Shown here in pieces: positions 43,887-52,763 of a stretch of 64,000 bases of DNA. Position 1 is the first letter of the stretch, and each line of letters opens with the position of its first letter. The notes under the pieces are model-generated. The model ran no database searches, was not told the origin of the DNA, and worked only from the letters and a program-made list of their open reading frames with translations. Origin of the DNA: Klebsiella aerogenes KCTC 2190 (GTDB taxonomy: Bacteria > Pseudomonadota > Gammaproteobacteria > Enterobacterales > Enterobacteriaceae); NCBI RefSeq assembly GCF_000215745.1, contig NC_015663.1, positions 4,870,780 through 4,934,779 of the forward strand. The letters are read 5' to 3'. A program made the translations under genes and the position numbers.

Positions 43887-44714
43887 ATGAATATTTTCTC
43901 TATTCTTGCTAAGACTTTTTATCGGTGTATTCATACACTTGCCACAAATAAAAATCTTGTGATTTCGCTGACTAAACGGGAAATCGGCAGTAAATATAAA
44001 GGCTCATTTATCGGGCTTCTTTGGTCATTTATCAACCCAGTGTTGATGATGGTAATTTATACCTTCGTTTTCAGCGTCGTATTCAAAATTCGCTGGGGTG
44101 CGGGCGTCGATTCCAAAGGAGAATTTGCGTTAGCATTGTTCATTGGTTTGATTTTCTTCGGGCTCTTTTCCGAATGTATTAACCGAGCGCCTTATTTAAT
44201 CGTCAATAACGTCAACTACGTCAAAAAGGTTGTATTTCCGGTGGAAACACTGCCTATTGTTGCGCTCTGCACAGCTTTATTCCAAATGGCGATTAACTTC
44301 GTTGTTTGGTTGTTGTTCTATGTGGCGATCGTAGGCCTCCCTACATGGCACATCCTATGGCTACCTGTCATCGTCGCGCCGTTCCTTATGATGGCCCTGG
44401 GCGTATCCTGGTTCCTCTCTTCGCTCGGCGTTTACCTGAAAGATATCGCTCAGGTTATAGGCGTGATTACCATGATTCTGATGTATCTTTCGCCAATCTT
44501 CTATCCCATTTCCATGTTGCCTGACGCATATCACATCTTTATGCAACTCAGTCCGATGACTTATGTTATTGAGCAAGCAAGAGATTGCATGATGTTGGGC
44601 AAAAGTATCGCTTGGGATAGTTGGGGTATTTATACTCTAATCTCTTTCGTTATCATGCTGTTAGGTTATGGTTGGTTTATGTTCACGCGTAAAGGATTTG
44701 CTGATGTCATCTGA
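43887..44714 (+). CDS. wzm: ABC-2 polysaccharide export permease (Wzm type)
   Basis: A 275-residue inner-membrane permease with six hydrophobic segments of the ABC-2 polysaccharide family (Wzm, KpsM, TagG). The N-terminal cytoplasmic segment ISLTKREIGSKYKGSFIGLL precedes helix 1, WSFINPVLMMVIYTFVFSVV is the classic TM1, and YLSPIFYPISMLP lies before the last helices. It forms the channel that moves an undecaprenyl-linked glycan to the periplasm with Wzt. It overlaps wzt by 11 bp. The A+T content is higher than that of the backbone genes. Family secure; the glycan is unknown. Confidence 0.9.
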   Translation: MNIFSILAKTFYRCIHTLATNKNLVISLTKREIGSKYKGSFIGLLWSFINPVLMMVIYTFVFSVVFKIRWGAGVDSKGEFALALFIGLIFFGLFSECINRAPYLIVNNVNYVKKVVFPVETLPIVALCTALFQMAINFVVWLLFYVAIVGLPTWHILWLPVIVAPFLMMALGVSWFLSSLGVYLKDIAQVIGVITMILMYLSPIFYPISMLPDAYHIFMQLSPMTYVIEQARDCMMLGKSIAWDSWGIYTLISFVIMLLGYGWFMFTRKGFADVI

Positions 44715-46038
44715 ATTCGCAATTTCAGTCAAAAATATTTCGAAACGCTTTGAAATGTATGCAAATCCGAAGCATCGTTTATACCAAATGCTTTCTCTCG
44801 GTCGTCGTACATACTTTAAAGAGTTCTGGGCGCTGAACGGCGTTTCTTTTGACGTTAAACGCGGCGAAACGCTCGGCATTTTGGGCCGTAACGGTGAAGG
44901 AAAAAGTACCCTACTGCAGATTATTGCCGGCACGTTAACGGCCACTTCAGGCAGCGTTGAGGTCAATGGCAAACTGGCTGCTTTGCTGGAACTCGGCGCG
45001 GGTTTCAACCCTGAGTTTACTGGCCGTGAAAACGTTTATCTGAGTGGCATCATTCTTGGTATGACGCACAGTGAAATGGAGCAGAAATTCCCAGAGATCG
45101 AAGCGTTCGCCGACATCGGTGAGCATATCGATCAACCGGTCAAAACATACTCCAGCGGGATGTATGTGCGTCTGGCCTTCGCTGTTCAGGCTTGTATTAA
45201 GCCCGAAGTTCTAATCATAGATGAAGCGCTGTCGGTTGGTGATGAGAAATTCCAACGCAAATGCTTCGATTATATCGAATCGCTGCGCTTGCAAGGGTGT
45301 TCAATCATCCTGGTGACGCATTCCACTTCGACCGTAGAGAAGTTTTGCCAGCGAGCAATTTTGTTGCGAAAAGGCCGTGTAGAGGCCATCGGTAGCGCCA
45401 AAGAAATCATCGATCAATATCATGCCCTGCTGTACTCAGATGAAAAAACTTACCTGCGCTATCTGAATAACATTGCTAAAAGCACTAATAAATCCATCGT
45501 TCCACCAGCAGAAGAGAGCCGGGATGGTATCGTCCCCAAGGAAGGTCCTATCGTGGAACAAGTGGAGGCACAGGCAGAAAACGAACTGACCAGCGGCGCC
45601 CTTATTGAAAGTTGGATCATTAAAGATGCCCACGATCAGCCTTGCGATTTGTTCCGCGTGGGTGAGAAAGCCATCATCAATTTTGATATCAGCGTATTTG
45701 GGCCGATAGAAGAATTACAAGCAGGCTTTGTCATCAAGACAGTTGAAGGCATTACTGTATTTGGCACCAGCACCTTATACCATAAGAAGAATATACATAA
45801 TGCTAAAGGCGGCGATACACTAAGGGCAACGTTTGAACTGGATCTGGCGTTATGCGAAGGCAACTATTTTATTTCTTTGGCTATAGCCAACGCTATCAGC
45901 CACGCCGATATGTCCTATCTTGATAAAAAAACCGATGTCATCGTCCTCAAGATCATAGAACCTCGCACGACAATGTCAGGTATTGCCGCATTGCCTGTTT
46001 CTTTATCACTCGAAAGGTGGTCAGGAGAGCATGAATAA
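44704..46038 (+). CDS. wzt: ABC polysaccharide export ATPase (Wzt type) with C-terminal glycan-binding domain
   Basis: A 444-residue ATPase. Walker A is GRNGEGKST (61-69), signature YSSGM (149-153), Walker B VLIIDEA (169-175) and H-loop VTHST. After a linker of about 40 residues, the region from about 300 to 430 (IESWIIKDAHDQPCD, then GTSTLYHKKN and CEGNYFISLAIA) resembles the Wzt C-terminal beta-sandwich that in O8/O9a-type systems recognises the capped end of the finished polymer. Its presence argues for chain-end recognition rather than a simple exporter. Start ATG at 44704 overlaps the wzm stop; its end overlaps the next gene by 8 bp. Confidence 0.9.
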   Translation: MSSEFAISVKNISKRFEMYANPKHRLYQMLSLGRRTYFKEFWALNGVSFDVKRGETLGILGRNGEGKSTLLQIIAGTLTATSGSVEVNGKLAALLELGAGFNPEFTGRENVYLSGIILGMTHSEMEQKFPEIEAFADIGEHIDQPVKTYSSGMYVRLAFAVQACIKPEVLIIDEALSVGDEKFQRKCFDYIESLRLQGCSIILVTHSTSTVEKFCQRAILLRKGRVEAIGSAKEIIDQYHALLYSDEKTYLRYLNNIAKSTNKSIVPPAEESRDGIVPKEGPIVEQVEAQAENELTSGALIESWIIKDAHDQPCDLFRVGEKAIINFDISVFGPIEELQAGFVIKTVEGITVFGTSTLYHKKNIHNAKGGDTLRATFELDLALCEGNYFISLAIANAISHADMSYLDKKTDVIVLKIIEPRTTMSGIAALPVSLSLERWSGEHE

Positions 46039-48790
46039 ATCAATACTTATTATCACTCAGTATTATTCAGTAGGCGGCCTGGAAACCTATATCAATACCC
46101 AGGTAAAGGATCTGGTCGCTCATGGCTACCAGGTTCATCTCATGTACTCCGTTATCGCAGACCCATCATTACTGCCTGACGGGCTGAGTTCGTGCCATAC
46201 AAATATTCACTTAAGCAACGGTTCTATTGAACAACTCGTTCAGTGCGTAGACCTGATTCGACAAGTTATCAAAGAGGAGGGTATTGATGTCGTTCACGTC
46301 CATCCTTTTGACTGCATTTTCCCTGCGGTGATCGCCGCAGACTGCGAAAAAATACCGTCGTTATTAACTTTACACGGTCCATTGTCGCTCCAGCATTTTA
46401 CGCGGAATATTTATAATCAGGCGTTGGCCATTTATTTCCTTAAAACTCTGCATACTATTTTCTGCGTTTCACAGGAAACTGCGGATCAGTTAGCGCAGAT
46501 CATAGACCACCCATCGGTCATGATTGTTCCTAACCTAATAGATCCCCCCCAGACGCAGCTCGCTCTTACGGATAAGAGCGTTGACAAAAGATGGCTTATC
46601 GCCAGCAGGCTGGATGAGGATAAGGCTGCTGGGATTATAAAGTTCATTGACTTCGCCAGCCGTTGCCAAATGATTCATGGTATTGATATTTACGGTACCG
46701 GCAGTAGCGAAGACGTCATCAGAACCTACGTTAACGATAATAACTTCAGCCAGTGGGTAAGTTTTAAAGGCGTGCTTGGTAACATCCCCGCGGTCATGCC
46801 GCAATATGCTGGCTTTGCCGGCATGGGGCGCGGAGTACTGGAAGCCGGCATGAGTCAACTGCCGGTGTGTCTGGTTGGCTACGATGGGATTAAAGGTATT
46901 CTGAACGATGAAACCTTTAAACTTGCTGCTTACTGCAATTTTTCCGGCAGAAATCTGGCAAATATCGAGGAAACGGTACTTCAGGAGCAATTTGCCGCCG
47001 CGCATCCCCTGTCCCCAGATTTGCTCAGTGGTTACCAAAGCGCTGGTCGTTGGAGCCAGATCATCGAGAGCGTTTATCTCCCGAACAAGGAGCGATACGA
47101 CAATCTCGATTCTTTGCAGCTCTACCGGCAACTATGTGAGGCGCCCCCCTCAAGAGAAAATGAAAGTTATTTGATCGCGGATGCATTTACTGCCGCCATA
47201 TTTAAAACGTTAGCGAACCAACTGATCGCTAACAATATCGAGATTAAAGCTCACGATTATAGCATGAAAGAGACCGTCAAAATGGAAGGTAAAGTGAGTC
47301 AGGTTCCCCAGGAGCGCCCAAACAATGTAGCCAATTCAGGGAACGATATCATGGCCAAATTAACTGCTTTAGAAGAGCAAAATCAGGCTTTACAGAATGA
47401 TGTTAAATCGTTAGTGCAAATTTTGACATCAGTAGTGGCAAAGCAGGAAGACTATTTTAATACTTTACCTCGGATAGGTACATCGGGCACAGGGCAAAAA
47501 CTTCGCTATTTGGTCCAGCTCGCAATTAAATCGCTGACCAAAGCGGATAAACGCTATGAGCTGGCCAAAACCATTTACTGGAAACTGCCCGAGTCTGTCA
47601 GGTTAAAACTACAAACTCAACGCTACCGATACGTGCAAAAACACTTCGAGCATGCTTGCAATAGTGACAAAAAAGATACCTCCATACCTGAAGAGGTTCC
47701 AGCCTGGGTCGAAGCGGTAAACCGATCAGAAAAAGTCGTCTTCATTCCGTGCAGCTTCGAATTCGATGAACTAGTAAACCAACGGCCAATCAACGCGGCC
47801 AAATATTTCGCGGAGAAAGGGTATCAGGTTATTTTTATTGCCTGGCAGTGGACACCGCAGGAAACACTATCGAAAGGTTGCTCGCAAGTCTGGAATAATG
47901 TTTATCAGGTTCCACAGTATGAGTTTGTGAAAAATACCCGTCAATGCCAGCTACATGACAAAACCACGTCCTTTATCATCACCATGCCAGCGAAAATCTT
48001 CCTCAGCCCGCTCTATGAATTTAGATCGCAAGGCTGCAACATCGTCTATGACATTATGGATGAATGGGAATGCTTCAATGAGGTTGGACAGGCACCCTGG
48101 TATCAGAAAGAAATAGAAGAAACCTTTATTCTGCAGAGTGATTACGTCTGTAGCGTAGCCCCTTCACTGCGTGACAAATTTGCTTATCTGCGCAGCGATA
48201 TTGATGTGATTGGTAACGGCTATTCCGAAAAGGTTCTCGGCGATACACGCAATATTGCGAAAGACGACGGCAATAAAGTAGGCTATTTTGGTCACCTGAC
48301 CGACTCATGGTTCGACTGGGATATCGTATTTAAATTAGCGGAAGAATTCCCACAATATCACTTCGAGATTATTGGTTATGGTGAGCCTGAGTGGGTGGTC
48401 GAGAAAGCAAAAAGTATTGCGAACATCACCCTCGTCGGCAAAGTGATGCCACAAGATCTTCATCAATACGTCAAAGAATGGTCAATCGGTCTCATTCCAT
48501 TCAAAAATGGCAAACTAGCTCAAGCCGTCGACCCTATCAAAATTTACGAGTACCTTTATTTTGGCTTGCCAACGTTGGTGACCGGGATTGAGCATATTAA
48601 ACGCTATCCAATGACCTATTTCTCTGACGGCAGCGATATTGTCGACTTGTTTGAAAAAACAATCAAAAGCGAACGTCACTCTGCCGAACTGGAAGTTTTC
48701 CTGCATGAAACTACGTGGGCAGCACGATTTGAGGAAATAGAGTTGAACATCCTGAATAAAAGGGGAATAAGGGAATTATATGCTTCGTAA
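46031..48790 (+). CDS. Two-domain glycosyltransferase with central coiled coil
   Basis: A 919-residue protein. Residues 1 to about 370 form a GT4-type glycosyltransferase (SVGGLETYINTQ near the start, then GRGVLEAGMSQLPVCLVGYDG near 257 as the donor-site E-x7 region). A predicted coiled coil lies at about 437-475 (KLTALEEQNQALQNDVKSLV). Residues about 565-919 form a second GT4-like domain (NIVYDIMDEWECF, YFGHLTDSWFDWDIVFKLA, AQAVDPIKIYEYLYFGLPT) related to the protein at 50149-51240. The ATG at 46031 overlaps the wzt stop. Probably polymerises or extends the exported glycan. Donors and linkages unknown; no named homologue recognised. Confidence 0.8.
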   Translation: MNKSILIITQYYSVGGLETYINTQVKDLVAHGYQVHLMYSVIADPSLLPDGLSSCHTNIHLSNGSIEQLVQCVDLIRQVIKEEGIDVVHVHPFDCIFPAVIAADCEKIPSLLTLHGPLSLQHFTRNIYNQALAIYFLKTLHTIFCVSQETADQLAQIIDHPSVMIVPNLIDPPQTQLALTDKSVDKRWLIASRLDEDKAAGIIKFIDFASRCQMIHGIDIYGTGSSEDVIRTYVNDNNFSQWVSFKGVLGNIPAVMPQYAGFAGMGRGVLEAGMSQLPVCLVGYDGIKGILNDETFKLAAYCNFSGRNLANIEETVLQEQFAAAHPLSPDLLSGYQSAGRWSQIIESVYLPNKERYDNLDSLQLYRQLCEAPPSRENESYLIADAFTAAIFKTLANQLIANNIEIKAHDYSMKETVKMEGKVSQVPQERPNNVANSGNDIMAKLTALEEQNQALQNDVKSLVQILTSVVAKQEDYFNTLPRIGTSGTGQKLRYLVQLAIKSLTKADKRYELAKTIYWKLPESVRLKLQTQRYRYVQKHFEHACNSDKKDTSIPEEVPAWVEAVNRSEKVVFIPCSFEFDELVNQRPINAAKYFAEKGYQVIFIAWQWTPQETLSKGCSQVWNNVYQVPQYEFVKNTRQCQLHDKTTSFIITMPAKIFLSPLYEFRSQGCNIVYDIMDEWECFNEVGQAPWYQKEIEETFILQSDYVCSVAPSLRDKFAYLRSDIDVIGNGYSEKVLGDTRNIAKDDGNKVGYFGHLTDSWFDWDIVFKLAEEFPQYHFEIIGYGEPEWVVEKAKSIANITLVGKVMPQDLHQYVKEWSIGLIPFKNGKLAQAVDPIKIYEYLYFGLPTLVTGIEHIKRYPMTYFSDGSDIVDLFEKTIKSERHSAELEVFLHETTWAARFEEIELNILNKRGIRELYAS

Positions 48791-49832
48791 AATAGCATTT
48801 TTCTATCCTTGGGCAACGCATGGTGGTGTAGAAAAGGTCATGCTCACCCGCGCCAGACTGTTAAATGATACCGGAAAGTATCAGGTTGACCTTCTTTTCA
48901 CTCATGATTCCGGTGCAGCGAAAGCGATCACAACCGCACTTTCGGATTGTAAAAATGTTAATGTCAAAATTGTCAACTTCGATTATTTGCTGACCCAGGA
49001 TTACAGTCTCATATTTTGCATCGATTTCCCTGCAGCCCTGACATTTTGTCATACACATAAATTGAAGTATTTTGCGGAATGCCATACTCCCTATAAAGAA
49101 AACAGAGCTTATTTAAATAATGTTCCGCACAGTTGTTTGGCAGTACTGTGTCCATCCATATTATTTATGAAGCAGCTTGAGCCAGAATTGCACAAAAATA
49201 CCAGTCCGCTGTTATTACTGCGCAATTTTGTGCCCTGGGATCATATCACCCATGAGCCGCATACTATCCCTACGCTCCCGGCATGGTCGAGAAGACCTAT
49301 TCTCTTCCTGGGACGAATGGACAAGCTAAAGAATCCGACTGAATTACTGGACGCATTCGTTATTTTAAAAGAGCGCCATCCGGGAAAATACATGCTCGTA
49401 CTTTGCGGCCCGCAGTCTTCAGAAATCAACATTAACGCTGAACTGGAGTGCAGGAATCTGGTTGGCGACGCGATATCCTTACCGCCAGTGCCATTCTTAA
49501 ATGTGGACAAACTGCTGTTAGCGATCTCTCGCTCCAACGGGATTTTTGTGTCGCCATCAACTGGAGAGTCATTTGGCCTATCGGCTTCTGAAGCGATTTG
49601 CGCAGACGTACCCGTTGTCTTGTCTAATATCGAAGCACATAATTATTTGGTTGCCTCGCGTGAAAACGAATTCACTTACTCGTTACATGATGCTCGCCAA
49701 TTGGCAGAAAAAATAGGTTCTATTTCTGACAATTATGCGCAATCCAAGGCATCACTCGCAGCGTTAAAAGACAAATTTTCCGCCCATGCATTTATGAATG
49801 ATTGGGACGAGTTGCTTCGCAGAACCGAATAG
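48780..49832 (+). CDS. GT4-family glycosyltransferase
   Basis: A 350-residue retaining-type glycosyltransferase with a GT-B fold. The acceptor-side loop THGGVEKVM (residues 14-22), FLGRMDKLKNPTELLDAF at the domain junction and the donor motif GESFGLSASEAICADVPVV with the E-x7-E pair are all typical. It overlaps the upstream glycosyltransferase gene by 11 bp, so it is translationally coupled. No membrane segment. A+T-rich relative to the backbone. Sugar specificity cannot be read. Confidence 0.88.
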   Translation: MLRKIAFFYPWATHGGVEKVMLTRARLLNDTGKYQVDLLFTHDSGAAKAITTALSDCKNVNVKIVNFDYLLTQDYSLIFCIDFPAALTFCHTHKLKYFAECHTPYKENRAYLNNVPHSCLAVLCPSILFMKQLEPELHKNTSPLLLLRNFVPWDHITHEPHTIPTLPAWSRRPILFLGRMDKLKNPTELLDAFVILKERHPGKYMLVLCGPQSSEININAELECRNLVGDAISLPPVPFLNVDKLLLAISRSNGIFVSPSTGESFGLSASEAICADVPVVLSNIEAHNYLVASRENEFTYSLHDARQLAEKIGSISDNYAQSKASLAALKDKFSAHAFMNDWDELLRRTE

Positions 49833-49841
49833 CCTTTAGCT

Positions 49842-49874
49842 CCCCCATACTGGCTTTCGCTGCCAGTATGGGGG
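49842..49874. repeat. Perfect 13-bp inverted repeat between two glycosyltransferase genes
   Basis: CCCCCATACTGGC (49842-49854) and GCCAGTATGGGGG (49862-49874) flank a 7-nt loop, 9 bp after the stop of the GT4 gene. It forms a strong hairpin without a T-run, so it may be a processing or stability element or a partial terminator that RfaH would override. Confidence 0.7.
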
Positions 49875-50148
49875 AGGTCGCCGAACAAGCTATCGCTGAC
49901 ATTGACAATGCCGTCAGGCACTTTATTAAAAAGTATATTGATACCGATATACTTTTCTTCATCCACCTCAGCCCGAACGTACGCCAGGTCACGGACTGTC
50001 TATTGAAAGGTTACTCAGGAATTAAACGGGTCAGCGCAGTTGCCTATCGCCCTTTAAGCCCTGAACCTATCATTTAATGACCATGGCAGCGCCCTTAACG
50101 GCGACGGTGGTTCCGGTCATGTATTGTCCGCAATTTATTTACTGAACA
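49875..50148. other. Gap between the second and third glycosyltransferase genes
   Basis: About 275 bp without a recognised gene. The other genes of the cluster overlap, so this gap stands out. Short open frames run through it but none resembles a known family; it may be the scar of a deleted gene. Confidence 0.4.
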
Positions 50149-51240
50149 ATGCCAATGAAAATCGTATATCTTTCAGCGGTTCCCTGGTTGAGTATAAGTC
50201 AGCGCCCTCATTTTTTCGCCAAATACGCCCTGACCCATGCCACTCAGGAACTTTTGTGGATTGAGCCTTATCCTAGTCGTTTTCCTACCCTCACTGATCT
50301 GACCCCTGGTCGACATGCCCCGGAACCGGCAGGGTTGGATTTAATAGAGGGCCTACAACTAACTCGATTGGGTTTTGTTGCCCCCGTGGAACCTATCCCC
50401 TCGCTTTTTAAACTGCTTAACCATAGAAAAATAAAACAACTCATTGACGATATAACCAATTTTATATCCGAAGATACTATTCTGGTTATCGGCAAACCCT
50501 GCCTGTTAGCCAACATGCTTATTAAGCAATTTAAATGGCGACAAGTGTGGTATGACGCCATGGACGATTTCCCTTCATTTTATTCTGGCATTTCAAAGAA
50601 AAATACGGCTCATCTTGAAAAAGAAATCGCCCTACAGGTTGACCGTATATTCTGCTCAAGTCATGCCTTAATCGAGAAATTTTCGTTTATCGCTCCCCAC
50701 AAAACCATGCTAGTACTTAATGCTTGTTCTGATGACATACAGAAAAGCAATCTTCCCCAACCGTCGAATGAAAAAGTCACGTTTGGCTATATTGGCACAA
50801 TCGCGAGTTGGTTTGACTGGAACTGGGTGATTGATTTAGCAACTAAAAACCCGGAAGCGATCGTAAATCTAGTGGGGCCAAAAAAGACAAGAGTTCCGGA
50901 AAATTTACCGGAAAATATCGTCCTCGAACCGCCTATTCCGCATCCCAAGGTGATGGAGAAGATATCCACGTTTAACTATGTGATCATTCCATTTGTGCAG
51001 AATGATATTACTAAATATGTCGACCCAGTGAAGTTTTACGAATACAGACTGGCTGGGAAAACCATTCTGTCCACGCCGTTTGGCGAGATGCTATGGCATC
51101 ATCAGGGGGAAGCCAGCAATTCAGGAATAACATTAGACATCACCATACCTGAGAACACGCTCGTCTTCCCTTCACCGCAAAAATCAAACGACATTCCAAG
51201 ATGGAGTGGACGATTCTCTGAAGTCTTCATCAGTCATTGA
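50149..51240 (+). CDS. Glycosyltransferase related to the C-terminal half of the 919-residue protein
   Basis: A 363-residue GT-B-type protein. Shared blocks with the second domain of the 46031-48790 product are WYDAMDDFPSFYSG (YDIMDEWECF there), FGYIGTIASWFDWNWVIDLA and KYVDPVKFYEYRLAGKTIL. The N-terminus IVYLSAVPWLSISQRPHFFA is typical of GT families in capsule and O-antigen clusters. The start is uncertain: ATG 50149 or 50155, neither with a good ribosome-binding site. It is the last gene of the cluster, followed by a hairpin. Confidence 0.75.
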   Translation: MPMKIVYLSAVPWLSISQRPHFFAKYALTHATQELLWIEPYPSRFPTLTDLTPGRHAPEPAGLDLIEGLQLTRLGFVAPVEPIPSLFKLLNHRKIKQLIDDITNFISEDTILVIGKPCLLANMLIKQFKWRQVWYDAMDDFPSFYSGISKKNTAHLEKEIALQVDRIFCSSHALIEKFSFIAPHKTMLVLNACSDDIQKSNLPQPSNEKVTFGYIGTIASWFDWNWVIDLATKNPEAIVNLVGPKKTRVPENLPENIVLEPPIPHPKVMEKISTFNYVIIPFVQNDITKYVDPVKFYEYRLAGKTILSTPFGEMLWHHQGEASNSGITLDITIPENTLVFPSPQKSNDIPRWSGRFSEVFISH

Positions 51241-51552
51241 AGGTGGACATTTCCTGACATTTTGATAAGTCGTTTTTCAAGCGAAGCGATGACTGGGGCC
51301 AAAGAGGCCCCTTGCTGCTAACGAGCCTTGCAACATACGCAGAGATTACCCCGCCGCGGCGGCGGAAAAGTTAGACCGTAAACTCTAAATAGCCATTCTA
51401 GATCTGAACTGACCGTGTCCTCGAGCCGATATCTACCGATAATCGAGAAATCAGAGAATGATTATTGAGGAAAATATACCCTGAGAGTATACCAACACTA
51501 TACCAAGTGTGATGGATGTCGTTGAAGGGAATTAGCGTAAGTGATTGAATAG
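51241..51552. other. Junction between the glycan cluster and serU
   Basis: About 310 bp with a GGGGCC / GGCCCC hairpin (51295-51311) that can end the operon, then sequence without genes up to the 3' end of tRNA-Ser. No integrase remnant or repeated tRNA end is visible here. Confidence 0.45.
51295..51313 (+). terminator. Possible terminator of the glycan operon
   Basis: GGGGCC / GGCCCC stem with an AAAGA loop followed by TT, 55 bp after the last glycosyltransferase stop. The short T-run makes it moderate at best. Confidence 0.5.
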
Positions 51553-51642
51553 TGGCGGAGAGAGGGGGATTTGAACCCCCGGTAGAGTTGCCCCTACTCC
51601 GGTTTTCGAGACCGGTCCGTTCAGCCGCTCCGGCATCTCTCC
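51553..51642 (-). tRNA. serU: tRNA-Ser (CGA)
   Basis: A 90-nt class II tRNA with encoded CCA. Acceptor GGAGAGA / TCTCTCC, anticodon CGA in GTCTCGAAAAC, long variable arm and T loop GGGTTCAAATCCC. Matches E. coli serU in anticodon and in lying next to mtfA. Its 3' end faces the glycan cluster. Confidence 0.97.
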
Positions 51643-51735
51643 GCTGTTGAGGTTGCTATAATGCCAGGTTCTTTGGCATTTTAATAGCTCCAGTCCCTTA
51701 TATTGAGTTCAAGTGACGACTTTGCGAGCGATATG

Positions 51736-52533
51736 ATGTTTAAATGGCCGTGGAAAGCAGAAGAACAGACAGGTAATGGCGAAATCCCGTGGGAACAAGC
51801 GGTTGCCATTCCGGTTTTAGCAAACCTCACTCAACAGGAACAGCAGCAGCTGTGCCAAATGGCAGCTCGTTTTTTACAGCAAAAACGTCTGGTGCCGTTA
51901 CAGGGATTTGAGTTAACCCCACTACACAGCGCACGTATCGCACTACTTTTTTGTCTGCCGGTGCTGGAGCTTGGCCTTGAGTGGTTAGATGGTTTCCACG
52001 AGGTTCTGATCTACCCTGCCCCCTTTGTCGTCGATGACGAATGGGAAGATGACATCGGCCTGGTGCATAATCAACGCGTTGTGCAATCCGGGCAAAGCTG
52101 GCAACAGGGTCCCATTATCCTTAACTGGTTAGATATTCAGGACTCTTTCGATGCCTCAGGTTTTAACCTGGTGGTGCACGAGGTCGCGCACAAACTGGAT
52201 TCACGTAACGGCGATCGTGCCAGCGGCGTCCCTTTTATTCCCTTGCGTGAAGTCGCTGGTTGGGAACACGACCTGCATGCAGCGATGAACAACATTCAGG
52301 ATGAAATCGATCTGGTCGGCGAAAGCGCCGCCAGCATTGATGCCTATGCGGCAACCGATCCGGCTGAGTGCTTTGCGGTGCTCTCAGAATATTTCTTTAG
52401 CGCACCGGAGCTATTCGCTCCTCGCTTCCCGGCGCTATGGCAGCGGTTCTGCCAGTTCTATCGTCAGGATCCGCAACAGCGTTTACGGGAAAACGATCTA
52501 CTGGATGAAGACGACGCGCGCGTTGTTCATTAA
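51736..52533 (+). CDS. mtfA: MtfA peptidase, Mlc-titration factor
   Basis: Zinc metallopeptidase that binds and inactivates the glucose repressor Mlc, thereby affecting ptsG. The 265 residues contain the gluzincin motif HEVAH at 148-152 with the downstream Glu in [14 protein letters not shown]. The ATG at 51736 (MFKWPWK) agrees with E. coli MtfA length; an ATG one codon upstream and frame beyond are possible. Between serU and asn tRNA, as in E. coli. Secure. Confidence 0.95.
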   Translation: MFKWPWKAEEQTGNGEIPWEQAVAIPVLANLTQQEQQQLCQMAARFLQQKRLVPLQGFELTPLHSARIALLFCLPVLELGLEWLDGFHEVLIYPAPFVVDDEWEDDIGLVHNQRVVQSGQSWQQGPIILNWLDIQDSFDASGFNLVVHEVAHKLDSRNGDRASGVPFIPLREVAGWEHDLHAAMNNIQDEIDLVGESAASIDAYAATDPAECFAVLSEYFFSAPELFAPRFPALWQRFCQFYRQDPQQRLRENDLLDEDDARVVH

Positions 52534-52633
52534 AAGCCCGCTTTGAACTAAATATCGCCAATTGAATCAGCTGGTTAAATTTAGTGTTGACACTAAAATG
52601 CGAGGCCATTACTATGCGCCTCGTTCACACGAT

Positions 52634-52709
52634 TCCTCTGTAGTTCAGTCGGTAGAACGGCGGACTGTTAATCCGTATGTCACTGGTTCGAGTCCAGTCA
52701 GAGGAGCCA
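52634..52709 (+). tRNA. asnT: tRNA-Asn (GUU), copy 1
   Basis: A 76-nt tRNA with encoded CCA, acceptor TCCTCTG / CAGAGGA, anticodon GTT in CTGTTAAT, T loop GGTTCGAGTCC. Identical to the copy at 56071-56146. The asnT name is by position next to mtfA in E. coli. Confidence 0.96.
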
Positions 52710-52716
52710 AATTTAA

Positions 52717-52742
52717 AAAGCCTGCTTTCGAGCAGGCTTTTT
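52717..52742 (+). terminator. Terminator after tRNA-Asn copy 1
   Basis: AAAGCCTGCT / AGCAGGCTTT stem closed by a TTCG tetraloop and followed by TT. The same unit follows the second tRNA-Asn. Confidence 0.9.
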
Positions 52743-52763
52743 GCTTTTTAACATCCACGCCAG

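Larger units (their letters stand above)
52613..52748 (+). repeat. tRNA-Asn cassette, copy 1
   Basis: About 136 bp including the tRNA, 21 bp upstream and the terminator downstream are repeated almost exactly at 56050-56186 in the same orientation; I see one substitution upstream and one inserted base after the tRNA. Recombination between them would delete ldtA, cbl and nac. Confidence 0.9.

Noticed and set aside
49802..50077. A 91-residue frame between two glycosyltransferase genes
   Set aside because: It begins inside the upstream gene in another frame, runs through the hairpin arms and shows no family similarity.
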